Positions 21,636-32,060 of a DNA stretch of 64,000 nucleotides are shown in pieces. A model generated the notes under the pieces. It was not told the DNA's origin. It ran no database searches and saw only the letters and a list, made by a program, of their open reading frames with translations. The position numbers were made by a program, and so were the translations under genes. Source of the stretch: Deuterostichococcus epilithicus (taxonomy: Eukaryota; Chlorophyta; Trebouxiophyceae; Prasiolales; Stichococcaceae); contig JAVTLE010000003.1 in the NCBI GenBank assembly GCA_033439295.1, positions 1,488,001 to 1,552,000 on the forward strand. Reading direction: 5' to 3'. Each line of letters begins with the position of its first letter. Position 1 is the stretch's first letter.

Positions 21636-24600
21636 ATGACTTCCGGGGCTGAGCCCGCCTCGCGCCTGGTGCGGCTGCTCCGCCAGCTGGAGGCAGCCTG
21701 TTACGCGCATGCCGGGCCGGCATTGAACCGCAGCAGCCCCGGAATGGCGGGACACATGCAGGTTGCGCACCGCCCGTCGCCCGCGGCGCCGCATAATTCT
21801 GGGCTCGTCTCTTCGGCCCGCAGAGGCTTCTGCACGCAGTCAGGCGCACCAATACCTGGCAACGCCATAAGTCAGCCAGGATCGGCAGCGAGCCTGCTTC
21901 GCGGGTGCGCCCTTGGCAGCAGCAGATTTGGCGGCGCGTCAGTGCAACAGCAGCCGCAGCACCGTGGCCTCACTGCGCGGCTGCACACCGGCCTGTCCAC
22001 AGCCAGCGGCGCAACGCCTGGCAGCCTGCCACAGGGCAGTGGGCAGCAGCAGCAGCAGCAGCAGGGCAGCCCGGGTCGTGCGGCGTGGCAGCAGGAGCGG
22101 CGGCACAGCTGGGCGGCGGTACAGCCGGCAGCAGCCGGTGCGCCGGCCGTGCAGTATGCTCCACGCTATGCGCCGCAGCGATACGAGCGTTTCGGGCTCC
22201 CAAACGCGCCGCCAGCTCAGCCACACCAGCCGCAGCCGCCAGCTCTGCGGCCGCTGGCGCCGCCGCCAGCACTCGCAGAGCAGGTTTCGCCGTCCGGCGC
22301 GCAGATGCAGGGCATCGTGCAGCGGGTGACCTACCACTCGCAGGAGACCGGCTACTGCGTGCTCAAGCTGAAGGTACAAGCTTCTCTCGATCACTGTTCA
22401 CACAATCCTCGACGCCAATTTGGGCACCCACCCTGACATGCCCGCTTGTGGTGGTTTTCCTGTCACAGAAGCGTCCTCCAGCTGAGCACCTGCCTGCCTG
22501 TATGTACGCACACAGCTGTGTCCTTTGCATGTCCTGCAGCCGGACGCTGGGTTCACTGCGCCGCGGGTGCCGCCAGGACAGGCTGGCAGGGGGGGCGGCC
22601 GCCACCAGGGCAGGGGCCGCCCGCCTGACAAGTCGCTGGTCACCGTGACCGGCATCTTCCCCCGGGATCAGGTGGGCAGACATTCGCATTGGATCTGTGC
22701 ACGACCTCACTACTGCATGACCTCCACGCAGTGATGGGTGCCGTGAAACCATTCGCCCAATGATGCCGCCTCCAGGTCAACACTGGGCAGCGGCTGCGCT
22801 TCACGGGACAATGGGTGAACCACAAGGCCTACGGCCAGCAGCTCAACGCCAACAGGTTGGCGCCATTCCATCGACATCACGATGCTCACTCCTAGGCAGT
22901 ATGACAGCTCCCACCTCGGTGTGGGCCATGGAAAAGCGACTTGCTTGCACTGCCTCCATGCACTTGGCGGCAGCACTGCACAACCGTTTGCTAACCTATC
23001 CACCGGCAGGCTGGAGGACCTGGAGCCCAACAGCTCGAGGTCGCTGATCGCCTACCTGGGCGGCGGCGCAATCTCAGGGGTTGGCCCCGTCACCGCGCGG
23101 CGCATGGTCGACGGCCTCGGTGACTCGGTGCTGGACATCCTGGACGGTCCAGGCAAGGCTTCCCTGACGCATCTTCCAACTGGCGACCTGCAATCATTCA
23201 AGTTTACTGAAGGGCGATTCAGTGTGAACATCCTGAACGGCCCAGGCAAGCTCCCCTTAACGGATCTTTGTGTTGCGAGCTATCGAGCGACACATGTTTT
23301 GTGCGAGGCGGGAGAAGGGTTTTTGACGAGTTTTGTGTGAGGTTGCACATTCTGCGGTCGAAGGGCGCTGCCTGTCACTGCTTTGCGACGCCCGCTGGAT
23401 CGGCTGGCACATGTGTATCGCCCCTGGTCGCGTGTGTGCCTGTGTCGGAGATATGAAAATGCACCTTCACACGTGTAGACTTGCGGTGTCATTGACAGCA
23501 TGTGGTTTGTTGCAGGCGCTGAGGCGCTGCTCCAGCGGTGTGACGGCATCGGCGCGGTGACAGCGGCGAAGATTTGCCGTGGCTGGGCGGCGGGGCGTGG
23601 AACCCGCAACAGCGTGAAGTTCCTTCACGACCTGGGCCTCACCATGGCGCAGGCGCAGCAGGTCGTCCTGCTTTTGTTCTTGCTCTTTGTGACCGGCGCC
23701 CGGCGCAACATCTCCCTCCTGCTTGATGCGTGCAACAGCGCAGAAACGTGGTAAGCATGGCCTGTTTGGTCATCACCAGGCTTGCCCGCCCGTGTAAGCA
23801 GCCAGGGATGCCTGCGCTCTGCAGGATGCTGAGGCACCCTGCCCCCTGCCTGCCGACACCTCTTCGGGATGATGAGTGTGAAGGGTAAAAACTCTGTTTG
23901 CCACAGGTGGTGAACCAGCTGGGTGAGGACACTGAGGGACTCGTGAGAGAGGACCCCTACCGCACCATGCGCAAGGGTGTCCTCAGCTTCAGGTGCTGCC
24001 ACCTGACTCACTCGGCCTTGGCTCGTCTGGTCGCAAGTGCTGTGGGCGGTCCGAAGTGGAGTGGAGTGCATTGGGAGCACTGCTGTCTCTGCTATGCCGC
24101 ACGACAAGGGCAGACTCAGGTGCAGAGACGCGATATGGGCATGAAGACGGGTTGCAGTCAATGAAGGGCTCTCGAAAAACCGTTTGCGGACTGATCCCAG
24201 GGCGGCGGACAACCTCGCGGCGCAGCTGGGCACATCCCCCGGTTTAGCCAGCCGGGGAGCAGCGGCAATCTCTGCGGAGCTGCTCGCTGCCATGCGCCGC
24301 GGCGGGCACTGCTACCTGCCGTGGGGCCAGCTGCAGCGGGCAGCGCTCACCATGCTGCTGCAGACAGGTGAGGCGCAGCTGGCAGCCACATCATGCCGGC
24401 AGATGTCTGTATTGCAGTGACTGCCATGGGCGCTAGCTCCAGCTCTGCCGAGCAGTAGTCCCTCCCAGACACCTGGACATGCTTCTGCTGGCAGCATTCA
24501 AATGATGCACTCCTAGGCGACAGACAGGTCAGTTCCATCAGACTGCAGGCTCCACGGCTGGAGGGCGTCAGCTGCAGAGAACTGCTGCCCTGGTGTCGGG

Positions 24601-27600
24601 CGAGGCGGTCAGGGTGTCTCATCAATGCCCTGCAGGGCGGCCGTGGCCGGAGGGCAGTTCCCTGGAGGCGGTGGCGCGAGGGATGCACGCCCGGGGCCGC
24701 CTCGTCGCAGAGTCTGCGGCGGAGGCGCCAGTGCTGCACGAGGAGTGGGCCGTCCTCGAGCCCGCCGTCGCAGGTGGGCACTCCACACACGACCGCTGAG
24801 ACATGTGGCGGAAGCAGCTGCCGGCCGCGACACATGGTCCAAGGACATGGCGGCGCTCATCCGCTGACGATTGACCGCGCAGATGCCGCTATCTGGGCAT
24901 CCACAAGGGATGTTGTTTCAGTTACAGAGGCTATCGAAATCACTGCTCGCAGCTTCGAGGGGCGCGCTGGTCGGCGCCGATGAGCTTGAGTCGGAGACGG
25001 CGCCCGCGGCGGTGCTGCGGCGGCACCTGGAGGCGCACGTGCACGGCGTCGGCCCTGCGGCGGCCCAGGTGCGGCAGTGCTGCTTGCGTTGCAGGCTGCG
25101 CTGGGGCAGCATATTGCGGGGGTTGACGGGGCGCTCTTTTGGGGCAGCGCTCATGCGTCAGGTGCCCGGACAGGATGCTAATGAGCACACGGCTGATGCA
25201 GCTCATCAGTGCTGGTGTCACAACTGTCCTCGCGGCCTGTTTTGTAGCCCACGAACCCTGTCTAGAGGCTCGCAATCCCTCGTTCTGATATCTGTCCTTG
25301 CAAAGGCGCTGACTGCTACTGGTCTGACGCAGCGGCTGTTCCAACACTTCGCCAGCGCCGAGCGGCTTACGGCAGCGTTTGACGCGCCGGCGGCAGTTGG
25401 GCAGCTGTGCCGCTGCTCTGGCATCAAGGAGCTGACCGCGCGCAAGATGAAGCAGTCGTGGAACAAGACGCGGGGTGCGCCATGCATCACTGATTTCAGG
25501 GGGGTCTTTGGGGAGGTCTACAGCTGTGTAATTGCCAGTTGTCAGAGCAGCCGGGGGCAGGAGTGTGCCTATTGGCGCAGGGAGGGCACTTCAGAGTGCA
25601 GAGGCACAGGCTGTCGCCAAGCTGCCCCAACCCTGCCCAAAGATCTTATGTTCCCTGGTAACTCATGTTTGCATCCACAAGCTGACGCAGAAGATACCAA
25701 GCTTTCCTGCTGGCTCATTCGTGTGCTCGAGCGCAGGCCAGCTGGAGGAAGCTCTGGCCGCCGCCGCTACCGCGCAGCGCGCTGCGGCCCCGGAGACGAC
25801 GGAGCCGCCAACAGAAGACGCAACTCCTTGGGACGACGCCACCCGCTGCTACTCCCCAGACATGTACCGCGCCGAGACGGTGCGGCGGCTGGGGCGCATG
25901 ACTTTGCTTATGACTTGGTCCACAATGGCACCCGCCATCGCAGCCAGGGCAGGAACACGGCGGGTTGGTGAAGCGTAAACCGCCAAACTATCGCACCGTT
26001 GTGCAGCATTGAGGGTGTCTGCTGCCGGCTGTGCTTGCGGCAGACGGACATGGCTGGCTGAGCTCGAGCCGCAGCAGGAGCCGCAGCCCAGCAGCGACTC
26101 AAAACAGCTCATTCTGCTCGCCGCAGGTGGTGGCTGCAAGGCTGACGCACGTGGCGGCGCAGCCGCGGTTGCCCATCCCGGCGGCCCGACACGCCAGCGG
26201 CGAGGCGCGCGTTGAGGCGTGGATGAACAGCAACGAGCAGAAGACGAGTGCGCATCCTCCCAGTATCCTGCGTTGGTTGTGTGTGCAAGAGTGCATGAGA
26301 CTGCCACATCGCCAAGACCTGCTGGCGTCAGCGCGATGGCGATGCGAGTGCGCTGCGACGGCTCTGCCTTCCACCTGAGCACTGACGCTCAGTGCCGTTT
26401 CCGACATCTGCACATCGCTGACGCTTGCTGATCCTCAGCTGTGTGCTCCGTTTCCTCCTGCAGAGGTGAAGCTGTCAGACGGGCAGCGTGAGGCGATACG
26501 GCAGGCCGCCAATGCGCCGATCATGGTGCTGACGGGCGGCCCCGGCTGCGGCAAGACCTTTGCCACTGCCACCATCGTCAAGCTGTGGCGCGCCATGAGC
26601 CGCGGCAACCGCATCGCGCTGTGCGCCCCCACAGGTGCCGCACCGACGCCAAGCCTCGCGTCTTGCCCTGGCTATGCAATGCAGACGCGGGAAGTTTTGT
26701 GACCACACTACAACCCTGCTCGGACTTCGGACCCCACAGCACTCACGCTCCACGGCGTCTTGATGTGGACGAGCGGCGAGTCTCGTGGGCACCATTTCGA
26801 GGCGGCGGTGCCTCAGGCCAGCAGTCTGCTGAACCCTTAGACGCAACCTTGTATGCCATGCTTGCTGCGCAGGGCGCGCCGCGGAGCGCTTGGCCAACAC
26901 AGCGCGCTACCCTGCGACCACCATCCACCGCCTGCTCAGGTGCGCCGCCGCCGCTTGAGCCCCTTGTGCAGCATGATCTGCACAGCACAGCCCAGCGTTC
27001 GACAACTCGTAGTTGTCGCAGCTGCTCCAACTGCAAGTGCTCCAGGATGCAGAGGCTTGATCGAGTCATGTTCTCCCGGCATCTGTGCAGGGTGCAAGGC
27101 CGCGCCGGCCGCGGCTCTGACGAGGAGGAGGGCGCAGATGCGAGCGGCTCCGGCAATGATGGCGTCGAGGTGGGCTCTTGCCCCTGGAAACACCTTCCTC
27201 GCTGTCGTACCTGGTCATGCCACATGCTGCCTCTGCGCCGGCTCCCTCCATTCCGTCCTTCCCGAGCCCATTGTGCTGCTTGAAGCCCTTCCACTCTCAA
27301 CTCCACCATGCATGTACCTACCCCCTGGCATGCCATGCCGTAGCTTGAGCTCCATCCGGGCATTCCCAGACGCGCTGCTGGTGTGCGAGGCCTCACAAAG
27401 CCCAAAGACATCAGCGTGCATGTCTTGAAACCGAGAGGGTTCCAAACATCCCGCAGGCGGTGCCGCCGCGTTTCGAGTTTCATTCCGGGCACCCCCTGGA
27501 GCTCGACGCGCTTCTGGTGGACGAGGCCTCCATGCTGGACCTGCCGCTGGCAGCAGCGCTGCTGGACGCGCTGCCTCGCAACCCCAACTTCCGCCTCGTC

Positions 27601-30318
27601 CTCGTGGGTAAGCGCACCTTTTCTATTCAGCGCCCGGCTGCAAGTAAGAAAAGGACACCTTTCCCTGTTGCGACAGCAACTGTAGCAGCGATGCGGCATC
27701 ATGCACGAGCCGTCGACCAGACATTGGACACACACGGATCAGCCTGAGCCGCAGTTGGCAATGCAGCTACATCCTCAACAGGAGCTGATGCTGTAGCAAA
27801 AGCGTGTTGCTGCTAGCCATGTCAACCCTTGCTGCCGGCCAATCCCCCCACCCCCCTTTCCTGGGCTGTGTGAAATCCTTGCCGACACAGGCGACGCGGA
27901 CCAGCTGCCACCGGTGGGGCCGGGCTCCGTGCTGCGCGCCATCATCGAGTCAGGCGTTGTTCCTGTCGTGGACCTGCGCCGCATCTTCCGCCAGGTGCGC
28001 GTGCTTGCCAGCCCTACCCGGCCACGAGATTTGGCAGCCGGGAACACCGCCACATTTGCAGCCGAATTGGACACTGTAAGGATGTAGACAGCACCTGACG
28101 CCTGCTTGACCTCACGCAGGCGGAAGCCAGCACCATCGTGACGGCGGCGCACCAAGTCAATGCGGGCATCGTGCCCACGCTGGACCCAATCCTGTCCTCC
28201 CAGCTGCAGGTGCGCGCCCCGCAGCACGACTTGCAGATGACGGTTTTCTGCATTGCTGCCTCGACAAATCCGGCCTTACAAGGGGCGTGGGATGCTTTGT
28301 CTCTCGACTCGTCAAACTGACAGTTGCTGTGTGTGAGACGTCATTCACATTCATTTGCTCCTCGACCAGAGAAAACTCCCAGCGCACATGACCAACGCCG
28401 AAGACAAAGCTGGACAGCAGCGGCAGCGCGCTGCGGGTGGCCAATTATACCCTGCGTGACGATTGCCTCGCCTCCAACGAGTGCCGAGCTTCTGCGCTGT
28501 TGTCACAGACGGGACCGGCTGGGGGCGGCAGCGCGCAGTGGGTGGCCGTGGACGAGCGAGGCGGCGCGGCGGCGGTGGAGGCGGCTGCCATCGACGCCGT
28601 CGTGCGACTGCAGGCGTCCGGCCTGGACGTTGCCAAGGACCTGCAGGCGAGTCTGCTGGACGCGGTTTCGGATGAGCACGAGGAAGCTTGATGTGTTGCA
28701 CGTCCATGTTTGAGATGGGGGGCCACAGGGGGCGGGAGGAAGACTCTGTGTCCCTGCTGGTTTTCTGGGTGGCAGTTTCCATTGCACTCACCCGCACCTT
28801 TGGATGATGGTCAGTTTGTGCTGTTACTGTTCCTGGGCCTCGATGGTGCTGTCACCGCAGGCTGGACAGGGCATCGCTCGATAGGTTGTCAACTGGTCAA
28901 CACTGCGGTGACGTGATGTTGCTGCTGGACTGGCGCAGGTGCTGTCGCCAATGAAGAAGGGGCCAGCCGGGACGCGCTCCCTCAACGTGGCACTGCAGGC
29001 GCTGCTCAACCCGCCGGCAGGCAACAAGGCGCAGCTGCAGCGGCGGGGCAACGATCCGGCGGCCGTCTTCCGCGTCGGCGACCGCGTCATCCAGGTGGGC
29101 GCCTGCGAAGCCTGTGCCGGAAGCGTTCTCGTGCGCCACAGCGGTGCACCGTGCAGCCCGGAGCAGCACCTTGGGCAAGGGCTTCTGGTGACTGAGATGT
29201 TGCAGTACTGAGGCGCGTCTCCCTGGCTGTTGTGCAACATGGCCGCTCTCCCACCGCAGGTGGTGAACGACTACGAGCGCGACGTGTTCAACGGCGACCA
29301 GGGCTTTGTCACGGGCGTGTCGCCGGACGGCGCTCTGGAGGTCACCTTCCCGCCGGCCTCCGGCGGCAGCGCCACCATTGCGGCGGCCAGCGGCAACGGC
29401 AGCGGCGCCGGCGCCGGCGATGGCAGCGCCGGTGGCACGGCTGTTTCGGCTGCAGCCGTGGGGGCGGGCAGTCCCGGCATCGCCGCGGCCGGGAGCCAGC
29501 CGCCGATGCCGCCGCGGAGGGTGCAGTACCATGGCCGGCAGGTGCGCTCACTGCCTGGCTTTCGCAGGCATCTGCTGCTGAACGTCGCCTGCACCGCTGC
29601 TGGCCGCAGTGGTGTGTTGAAGCTGTCGCTGTGGCGGCTTGCAGGGCAGCCATTCGCGCTGACCTGTGACGCAGGTGCCACGCCATTGACAACGAGTTGC
29701 GGGTCTCCTCATGCGCGGTGACTGCATCCGACTGCGCCCTCTATTATATTGTTCGCAAAGGGTTGTGGCCATGCGCAGATGGACGCCCTGGAGCTGGCGT
29801 GGGTAACGACAGTGCACAAGGCGCAGGGTGGCGAGTCGCATGCGGTGCTGCTGTGCCTCGCGCCCTCCCACCGGCCGCTCCTCTCCCGCCGTCTCTTCTA
29901 CACAGGTCCGCAATCCACAGGGCAGCTCATCTGATCGTCTCGGTGGTTCGAAGCCCTGCAGAGCACCAGGAGCTGCACCCGCCAGGCGGACACACTGGCC
30001 CTCCCAGAGGCGCCTGCTTGCTGGTGCCCGGATCCCGCTGGGGTCCGCCATGCTGGCGACTTGCCGACCTTGCCAGCAGTCCCTGCCAAACCTTGCCAAC
30101 ACACGTGCAGACCACAAACGTTCCGACCTTTGAGCCCTGCCAACCTTGCAGGCCTGACACGAGCGAAGGAGCTGGCGGTTCTGGTGGCGACGCGGTCGGC
30201 GCTGCAGACGGCGGTGCGGGAGGCGCCCGGCAGCGCGCGCGCCAGCTGCCTGCAGCCGCGCTTCCGCCTCGGTGCGCTGGCCGCAGGCGCCGCCGAGCAG
30301 CAACCGCAGCAGTTCTGA
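21636..30318 (+). CDS. RecD2/TraA-type SF1B DNA helicase, probably organellar
   Basis: This is a bacterial-type RecD2 helicase (5'-3' SF1B) encoded by an intron-rich nuclear gene. The long first exon is rich in Arg, Ser, Ala and Gln and poor in acidic residues, which could be an organelle presequence. Its end, GIVQRVTYHSQETGYCVLKL (22308-22373), is the RecD2 N-terminal OB-like motif. Helix-hairpin-helix runs follow: SGVGPVTARRMVDGLGDSVL (23076-23135) and CDGIGAVTAAKICRGWAAG (23539-23590); then VREDPYRTM (23942-23968). Helicase motifs are LTGGPGCGKTFATAT (26529-26573), CAPTGRAAERLANTA across a junction, LLVDEASMLDLPLA (27511-27550), LVGDADQLPPVGPGSVL across an intron (to 27930), DLRRIFRQ, FRVGDRVIQV, NDYERDVFNGDQGFVTG (29266-29316), ELAWVTTVHKAQGGESHAVL (29788-29850) and LTRAKELAVLVATR. 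The stop is at 30316-30318. There are more than 20 exons, and one intron is GC-AG. Individual exon edges are approximate. Confidence 0.88.
22042..22066 (+). repeat. CAG repeat coding a poly-Gln run
   Basis: About eight CAG triplets encode seven or eight consecutive Gln in the N-terminal extension of the RecD-like protein. Confidence 0.9.
23128..23267 (+). repeat. Exon-end plus donor duplication in the RecD-like gene
   Basis: The exon edge at 23128-23175, with donor GT at 23147-23148 after GACG, is repeated at 23219-23267, about 92 bp downstream in the intron, with roughly 11 differences in 48 bases. The copy reads GC where the real donor reads GT. The next exon begins near 23516 with GCGCTGAGGCGCTG, restoring the frame as DGAEALLQRC. 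Confidence 0.85.
28647..28938 (+). other. GC-AG intron in the RecD-like gene
   Basis: After codons for LDVAKDLQ the exon ends CTGCAG and is followed by GCGAGT, not GT. The next exon starts at 28939 with codons for VLSPMKKGP. The family expects these two to join directly (a DLQVLSPMKKG-like run), so this is most simply a GC-AG intron. Confidence 0.75.
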
Positions 30319-30740
30319 CCGGTGTGCTTGGGGCATCGATCCTGGGGCGCAGCTGGTACATCACTTGGCGGGCGCTCCAGCTCTGCAGCTTGCCAGTGTG
30401 CATACGAACCCGAGGTGGGTGAATGTTGGGAGGGTGGGGCAGAGCTTCGGCGGTGGCTGCTGAGATTAGGAAGCTCCTCGATGGAACATAATGTATAATG
30501 GGCTTGGGTACCATATGTGATTTTGTGCCCAAATGGTACTTGTGGGCACACTCAGGTTGCAGTGGTTCACTTTGATGTGTTGCGTCATTTACTTGTGTGG
30601 TTACATTCAGTTCCGATAAATATTCCGCACTCTCTCCGCTACGCTCTCATTTCAGCTCAAACAAGCCGACACCAGACCATGTGTTTATGGTGATGCTGAC
30701 GCATCCTCCAGCCTCAATCAGACTTCCACGGCACTTGCCG
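30319..30740. other. RecD-like/bL20 convergent region
   Basis: These 422 bp between convergent stops are AT-richer than the exons (TATAATG, ACCATATG, TGATGTG runs). They presumably hold the 3' untranslated regions. No gene was seen. Confidence 0.5.
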
Positions 30741-31526
30741 CTACCGAGCCGCGCTCGCAGGCACTGGCCCTGTGCCAACCGCGCCACCCCGCATGAACTT
30801 GACCTGCACACACAGTAACGTGCTCGGATGGCGCTAGGGAGTGGCGCAAGGGCACCGTACAATCCAGCATCGACATGAGAGCAGTCTGCCAAGCGGGTGT
30901 CTCGCATGTATCAAGGATCAGGTAATTCCTGTTCCTCCAGTGCACCTGGGCGACCAGCGCCTGGAAGCTGTAGGGCTCCTGCATCGCCAGCTCTGATAGC
31001 ACCTTGCGGTTAATCTGGATGTTCTCCTGTGCCAGCCCGTGTATGAGGCGCGAGTATGGCACCTGCAGCAGTGCGCCGCACACGCTGAGGACTCAAAATC
31101 TGAGTGCGCATTGCAACAATGTCTGCAGCATGCTAAGACTTGCAAACCACTTTCGATGTTCAGCGGCATGAGACCATTTTTGCCTAAAGCTGCAGGACTC
31201 TGGGCAGCGATGAATACGAACTCACCCCATGCTCCTTAGCACCGGCATTAATGCGCTGGATCCACAGCGACCGCATGTCTCGCTTCTTGTTGCGCCGGTC
31301 TCGGTACGCATACTGCAGCGCCTTCTCGACCTTATTGCGTGCGATGCTGATGCAATTGTTTGCGCGTCCCCTGAAGCCCTACGCAGGAGGTGAACGGGAT
31401 GTGACGACGTGTGCCGGATGAGCCAGCCACATGGCAGAGACATCGACATGCTTGTGGAGGACGAGATAACAGCTGGACCAGATTACCTTTGCCAATTTCA
31501 GGACCTTGTCCTTGTGCATGGGCATG
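30741..31526 (-). CDS. Organellar ribosomal protein bL20
   Basis: bL20 is a large-subunit protein that binds 23S-type rRNA early in assembly. Exons at about 31487-31526, 31226-31378, 30946-31062 and 30741-30803 encode [72 protein letters not shown] and [19 protein letters not shown], then a short tail [10 protein letters not shown] to TAG. The total is about 123 residues, the normal size, with no long presequence, as seen in some plant mitochondrial bL20. The first exon reads MHKDKV in one frame and LKLAKG one base away, so there seems to be one extra base near 31500-31501; all later junctions stay in phase without it. If the donor at 30946 is not used, the frame runs on to 30718 with unrelated sequence. 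The gene is nuclear and mitochondrial location is likely. Confidence 0.85.
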
Positions 31527-32060
31527 GTGACGCGCCCTCAGCACAGGACGTAGGTCTGTGCGCGCCACCGACAGGCGCGCCTCTGGCAAACTGGTTGGCT
31601 TGCAATGCTTTGCTGTTCGACTACGTCAGTGCCCTATTGTTCTGTCAGCCCAATTCCACACAACGTGGACTGCGTGGACCTGCTGCGGTTGCTCGGCAGC
31701 AGCTGCAGATTGTGACGAAGACCGGCGCCAACAGCGGCTATCGAACCGGGGCTGTTGCTGTGGCGCTGAGGCACGGAACGGGCGAGTTCACTCACTGCTA
31801 GTGCAACTGCAGGCGATGCATCAGGCCACGAGCCCTGGTGCACGTTCGTGCAACCAGGGGCCGAGAGTTTGCCGGTGCTGAGGCAGCGTGTCTCGGAGCA
31901 ATGCGATTCAGGCCGCGCCGTCGTGATTCGCCAGTTCTGCACCGTCACACCGGAGTCGTGCGGTCTCTGATCGTGATTGAACAGGCACGGACAAGGGAAG
32001 CGATACCTCGAACATCAAATCTGACTTTGCAAGTACATTCGTCGGGGCAGCTGCTGCATC
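31527..32060. promoter_or_regulatory. Divergent bL20/pseudouridine glycosidase region
   Basis: These 534 bp lie between divergent starts and probably hold both promoters. No element was recognised. Confidence 0.45.
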
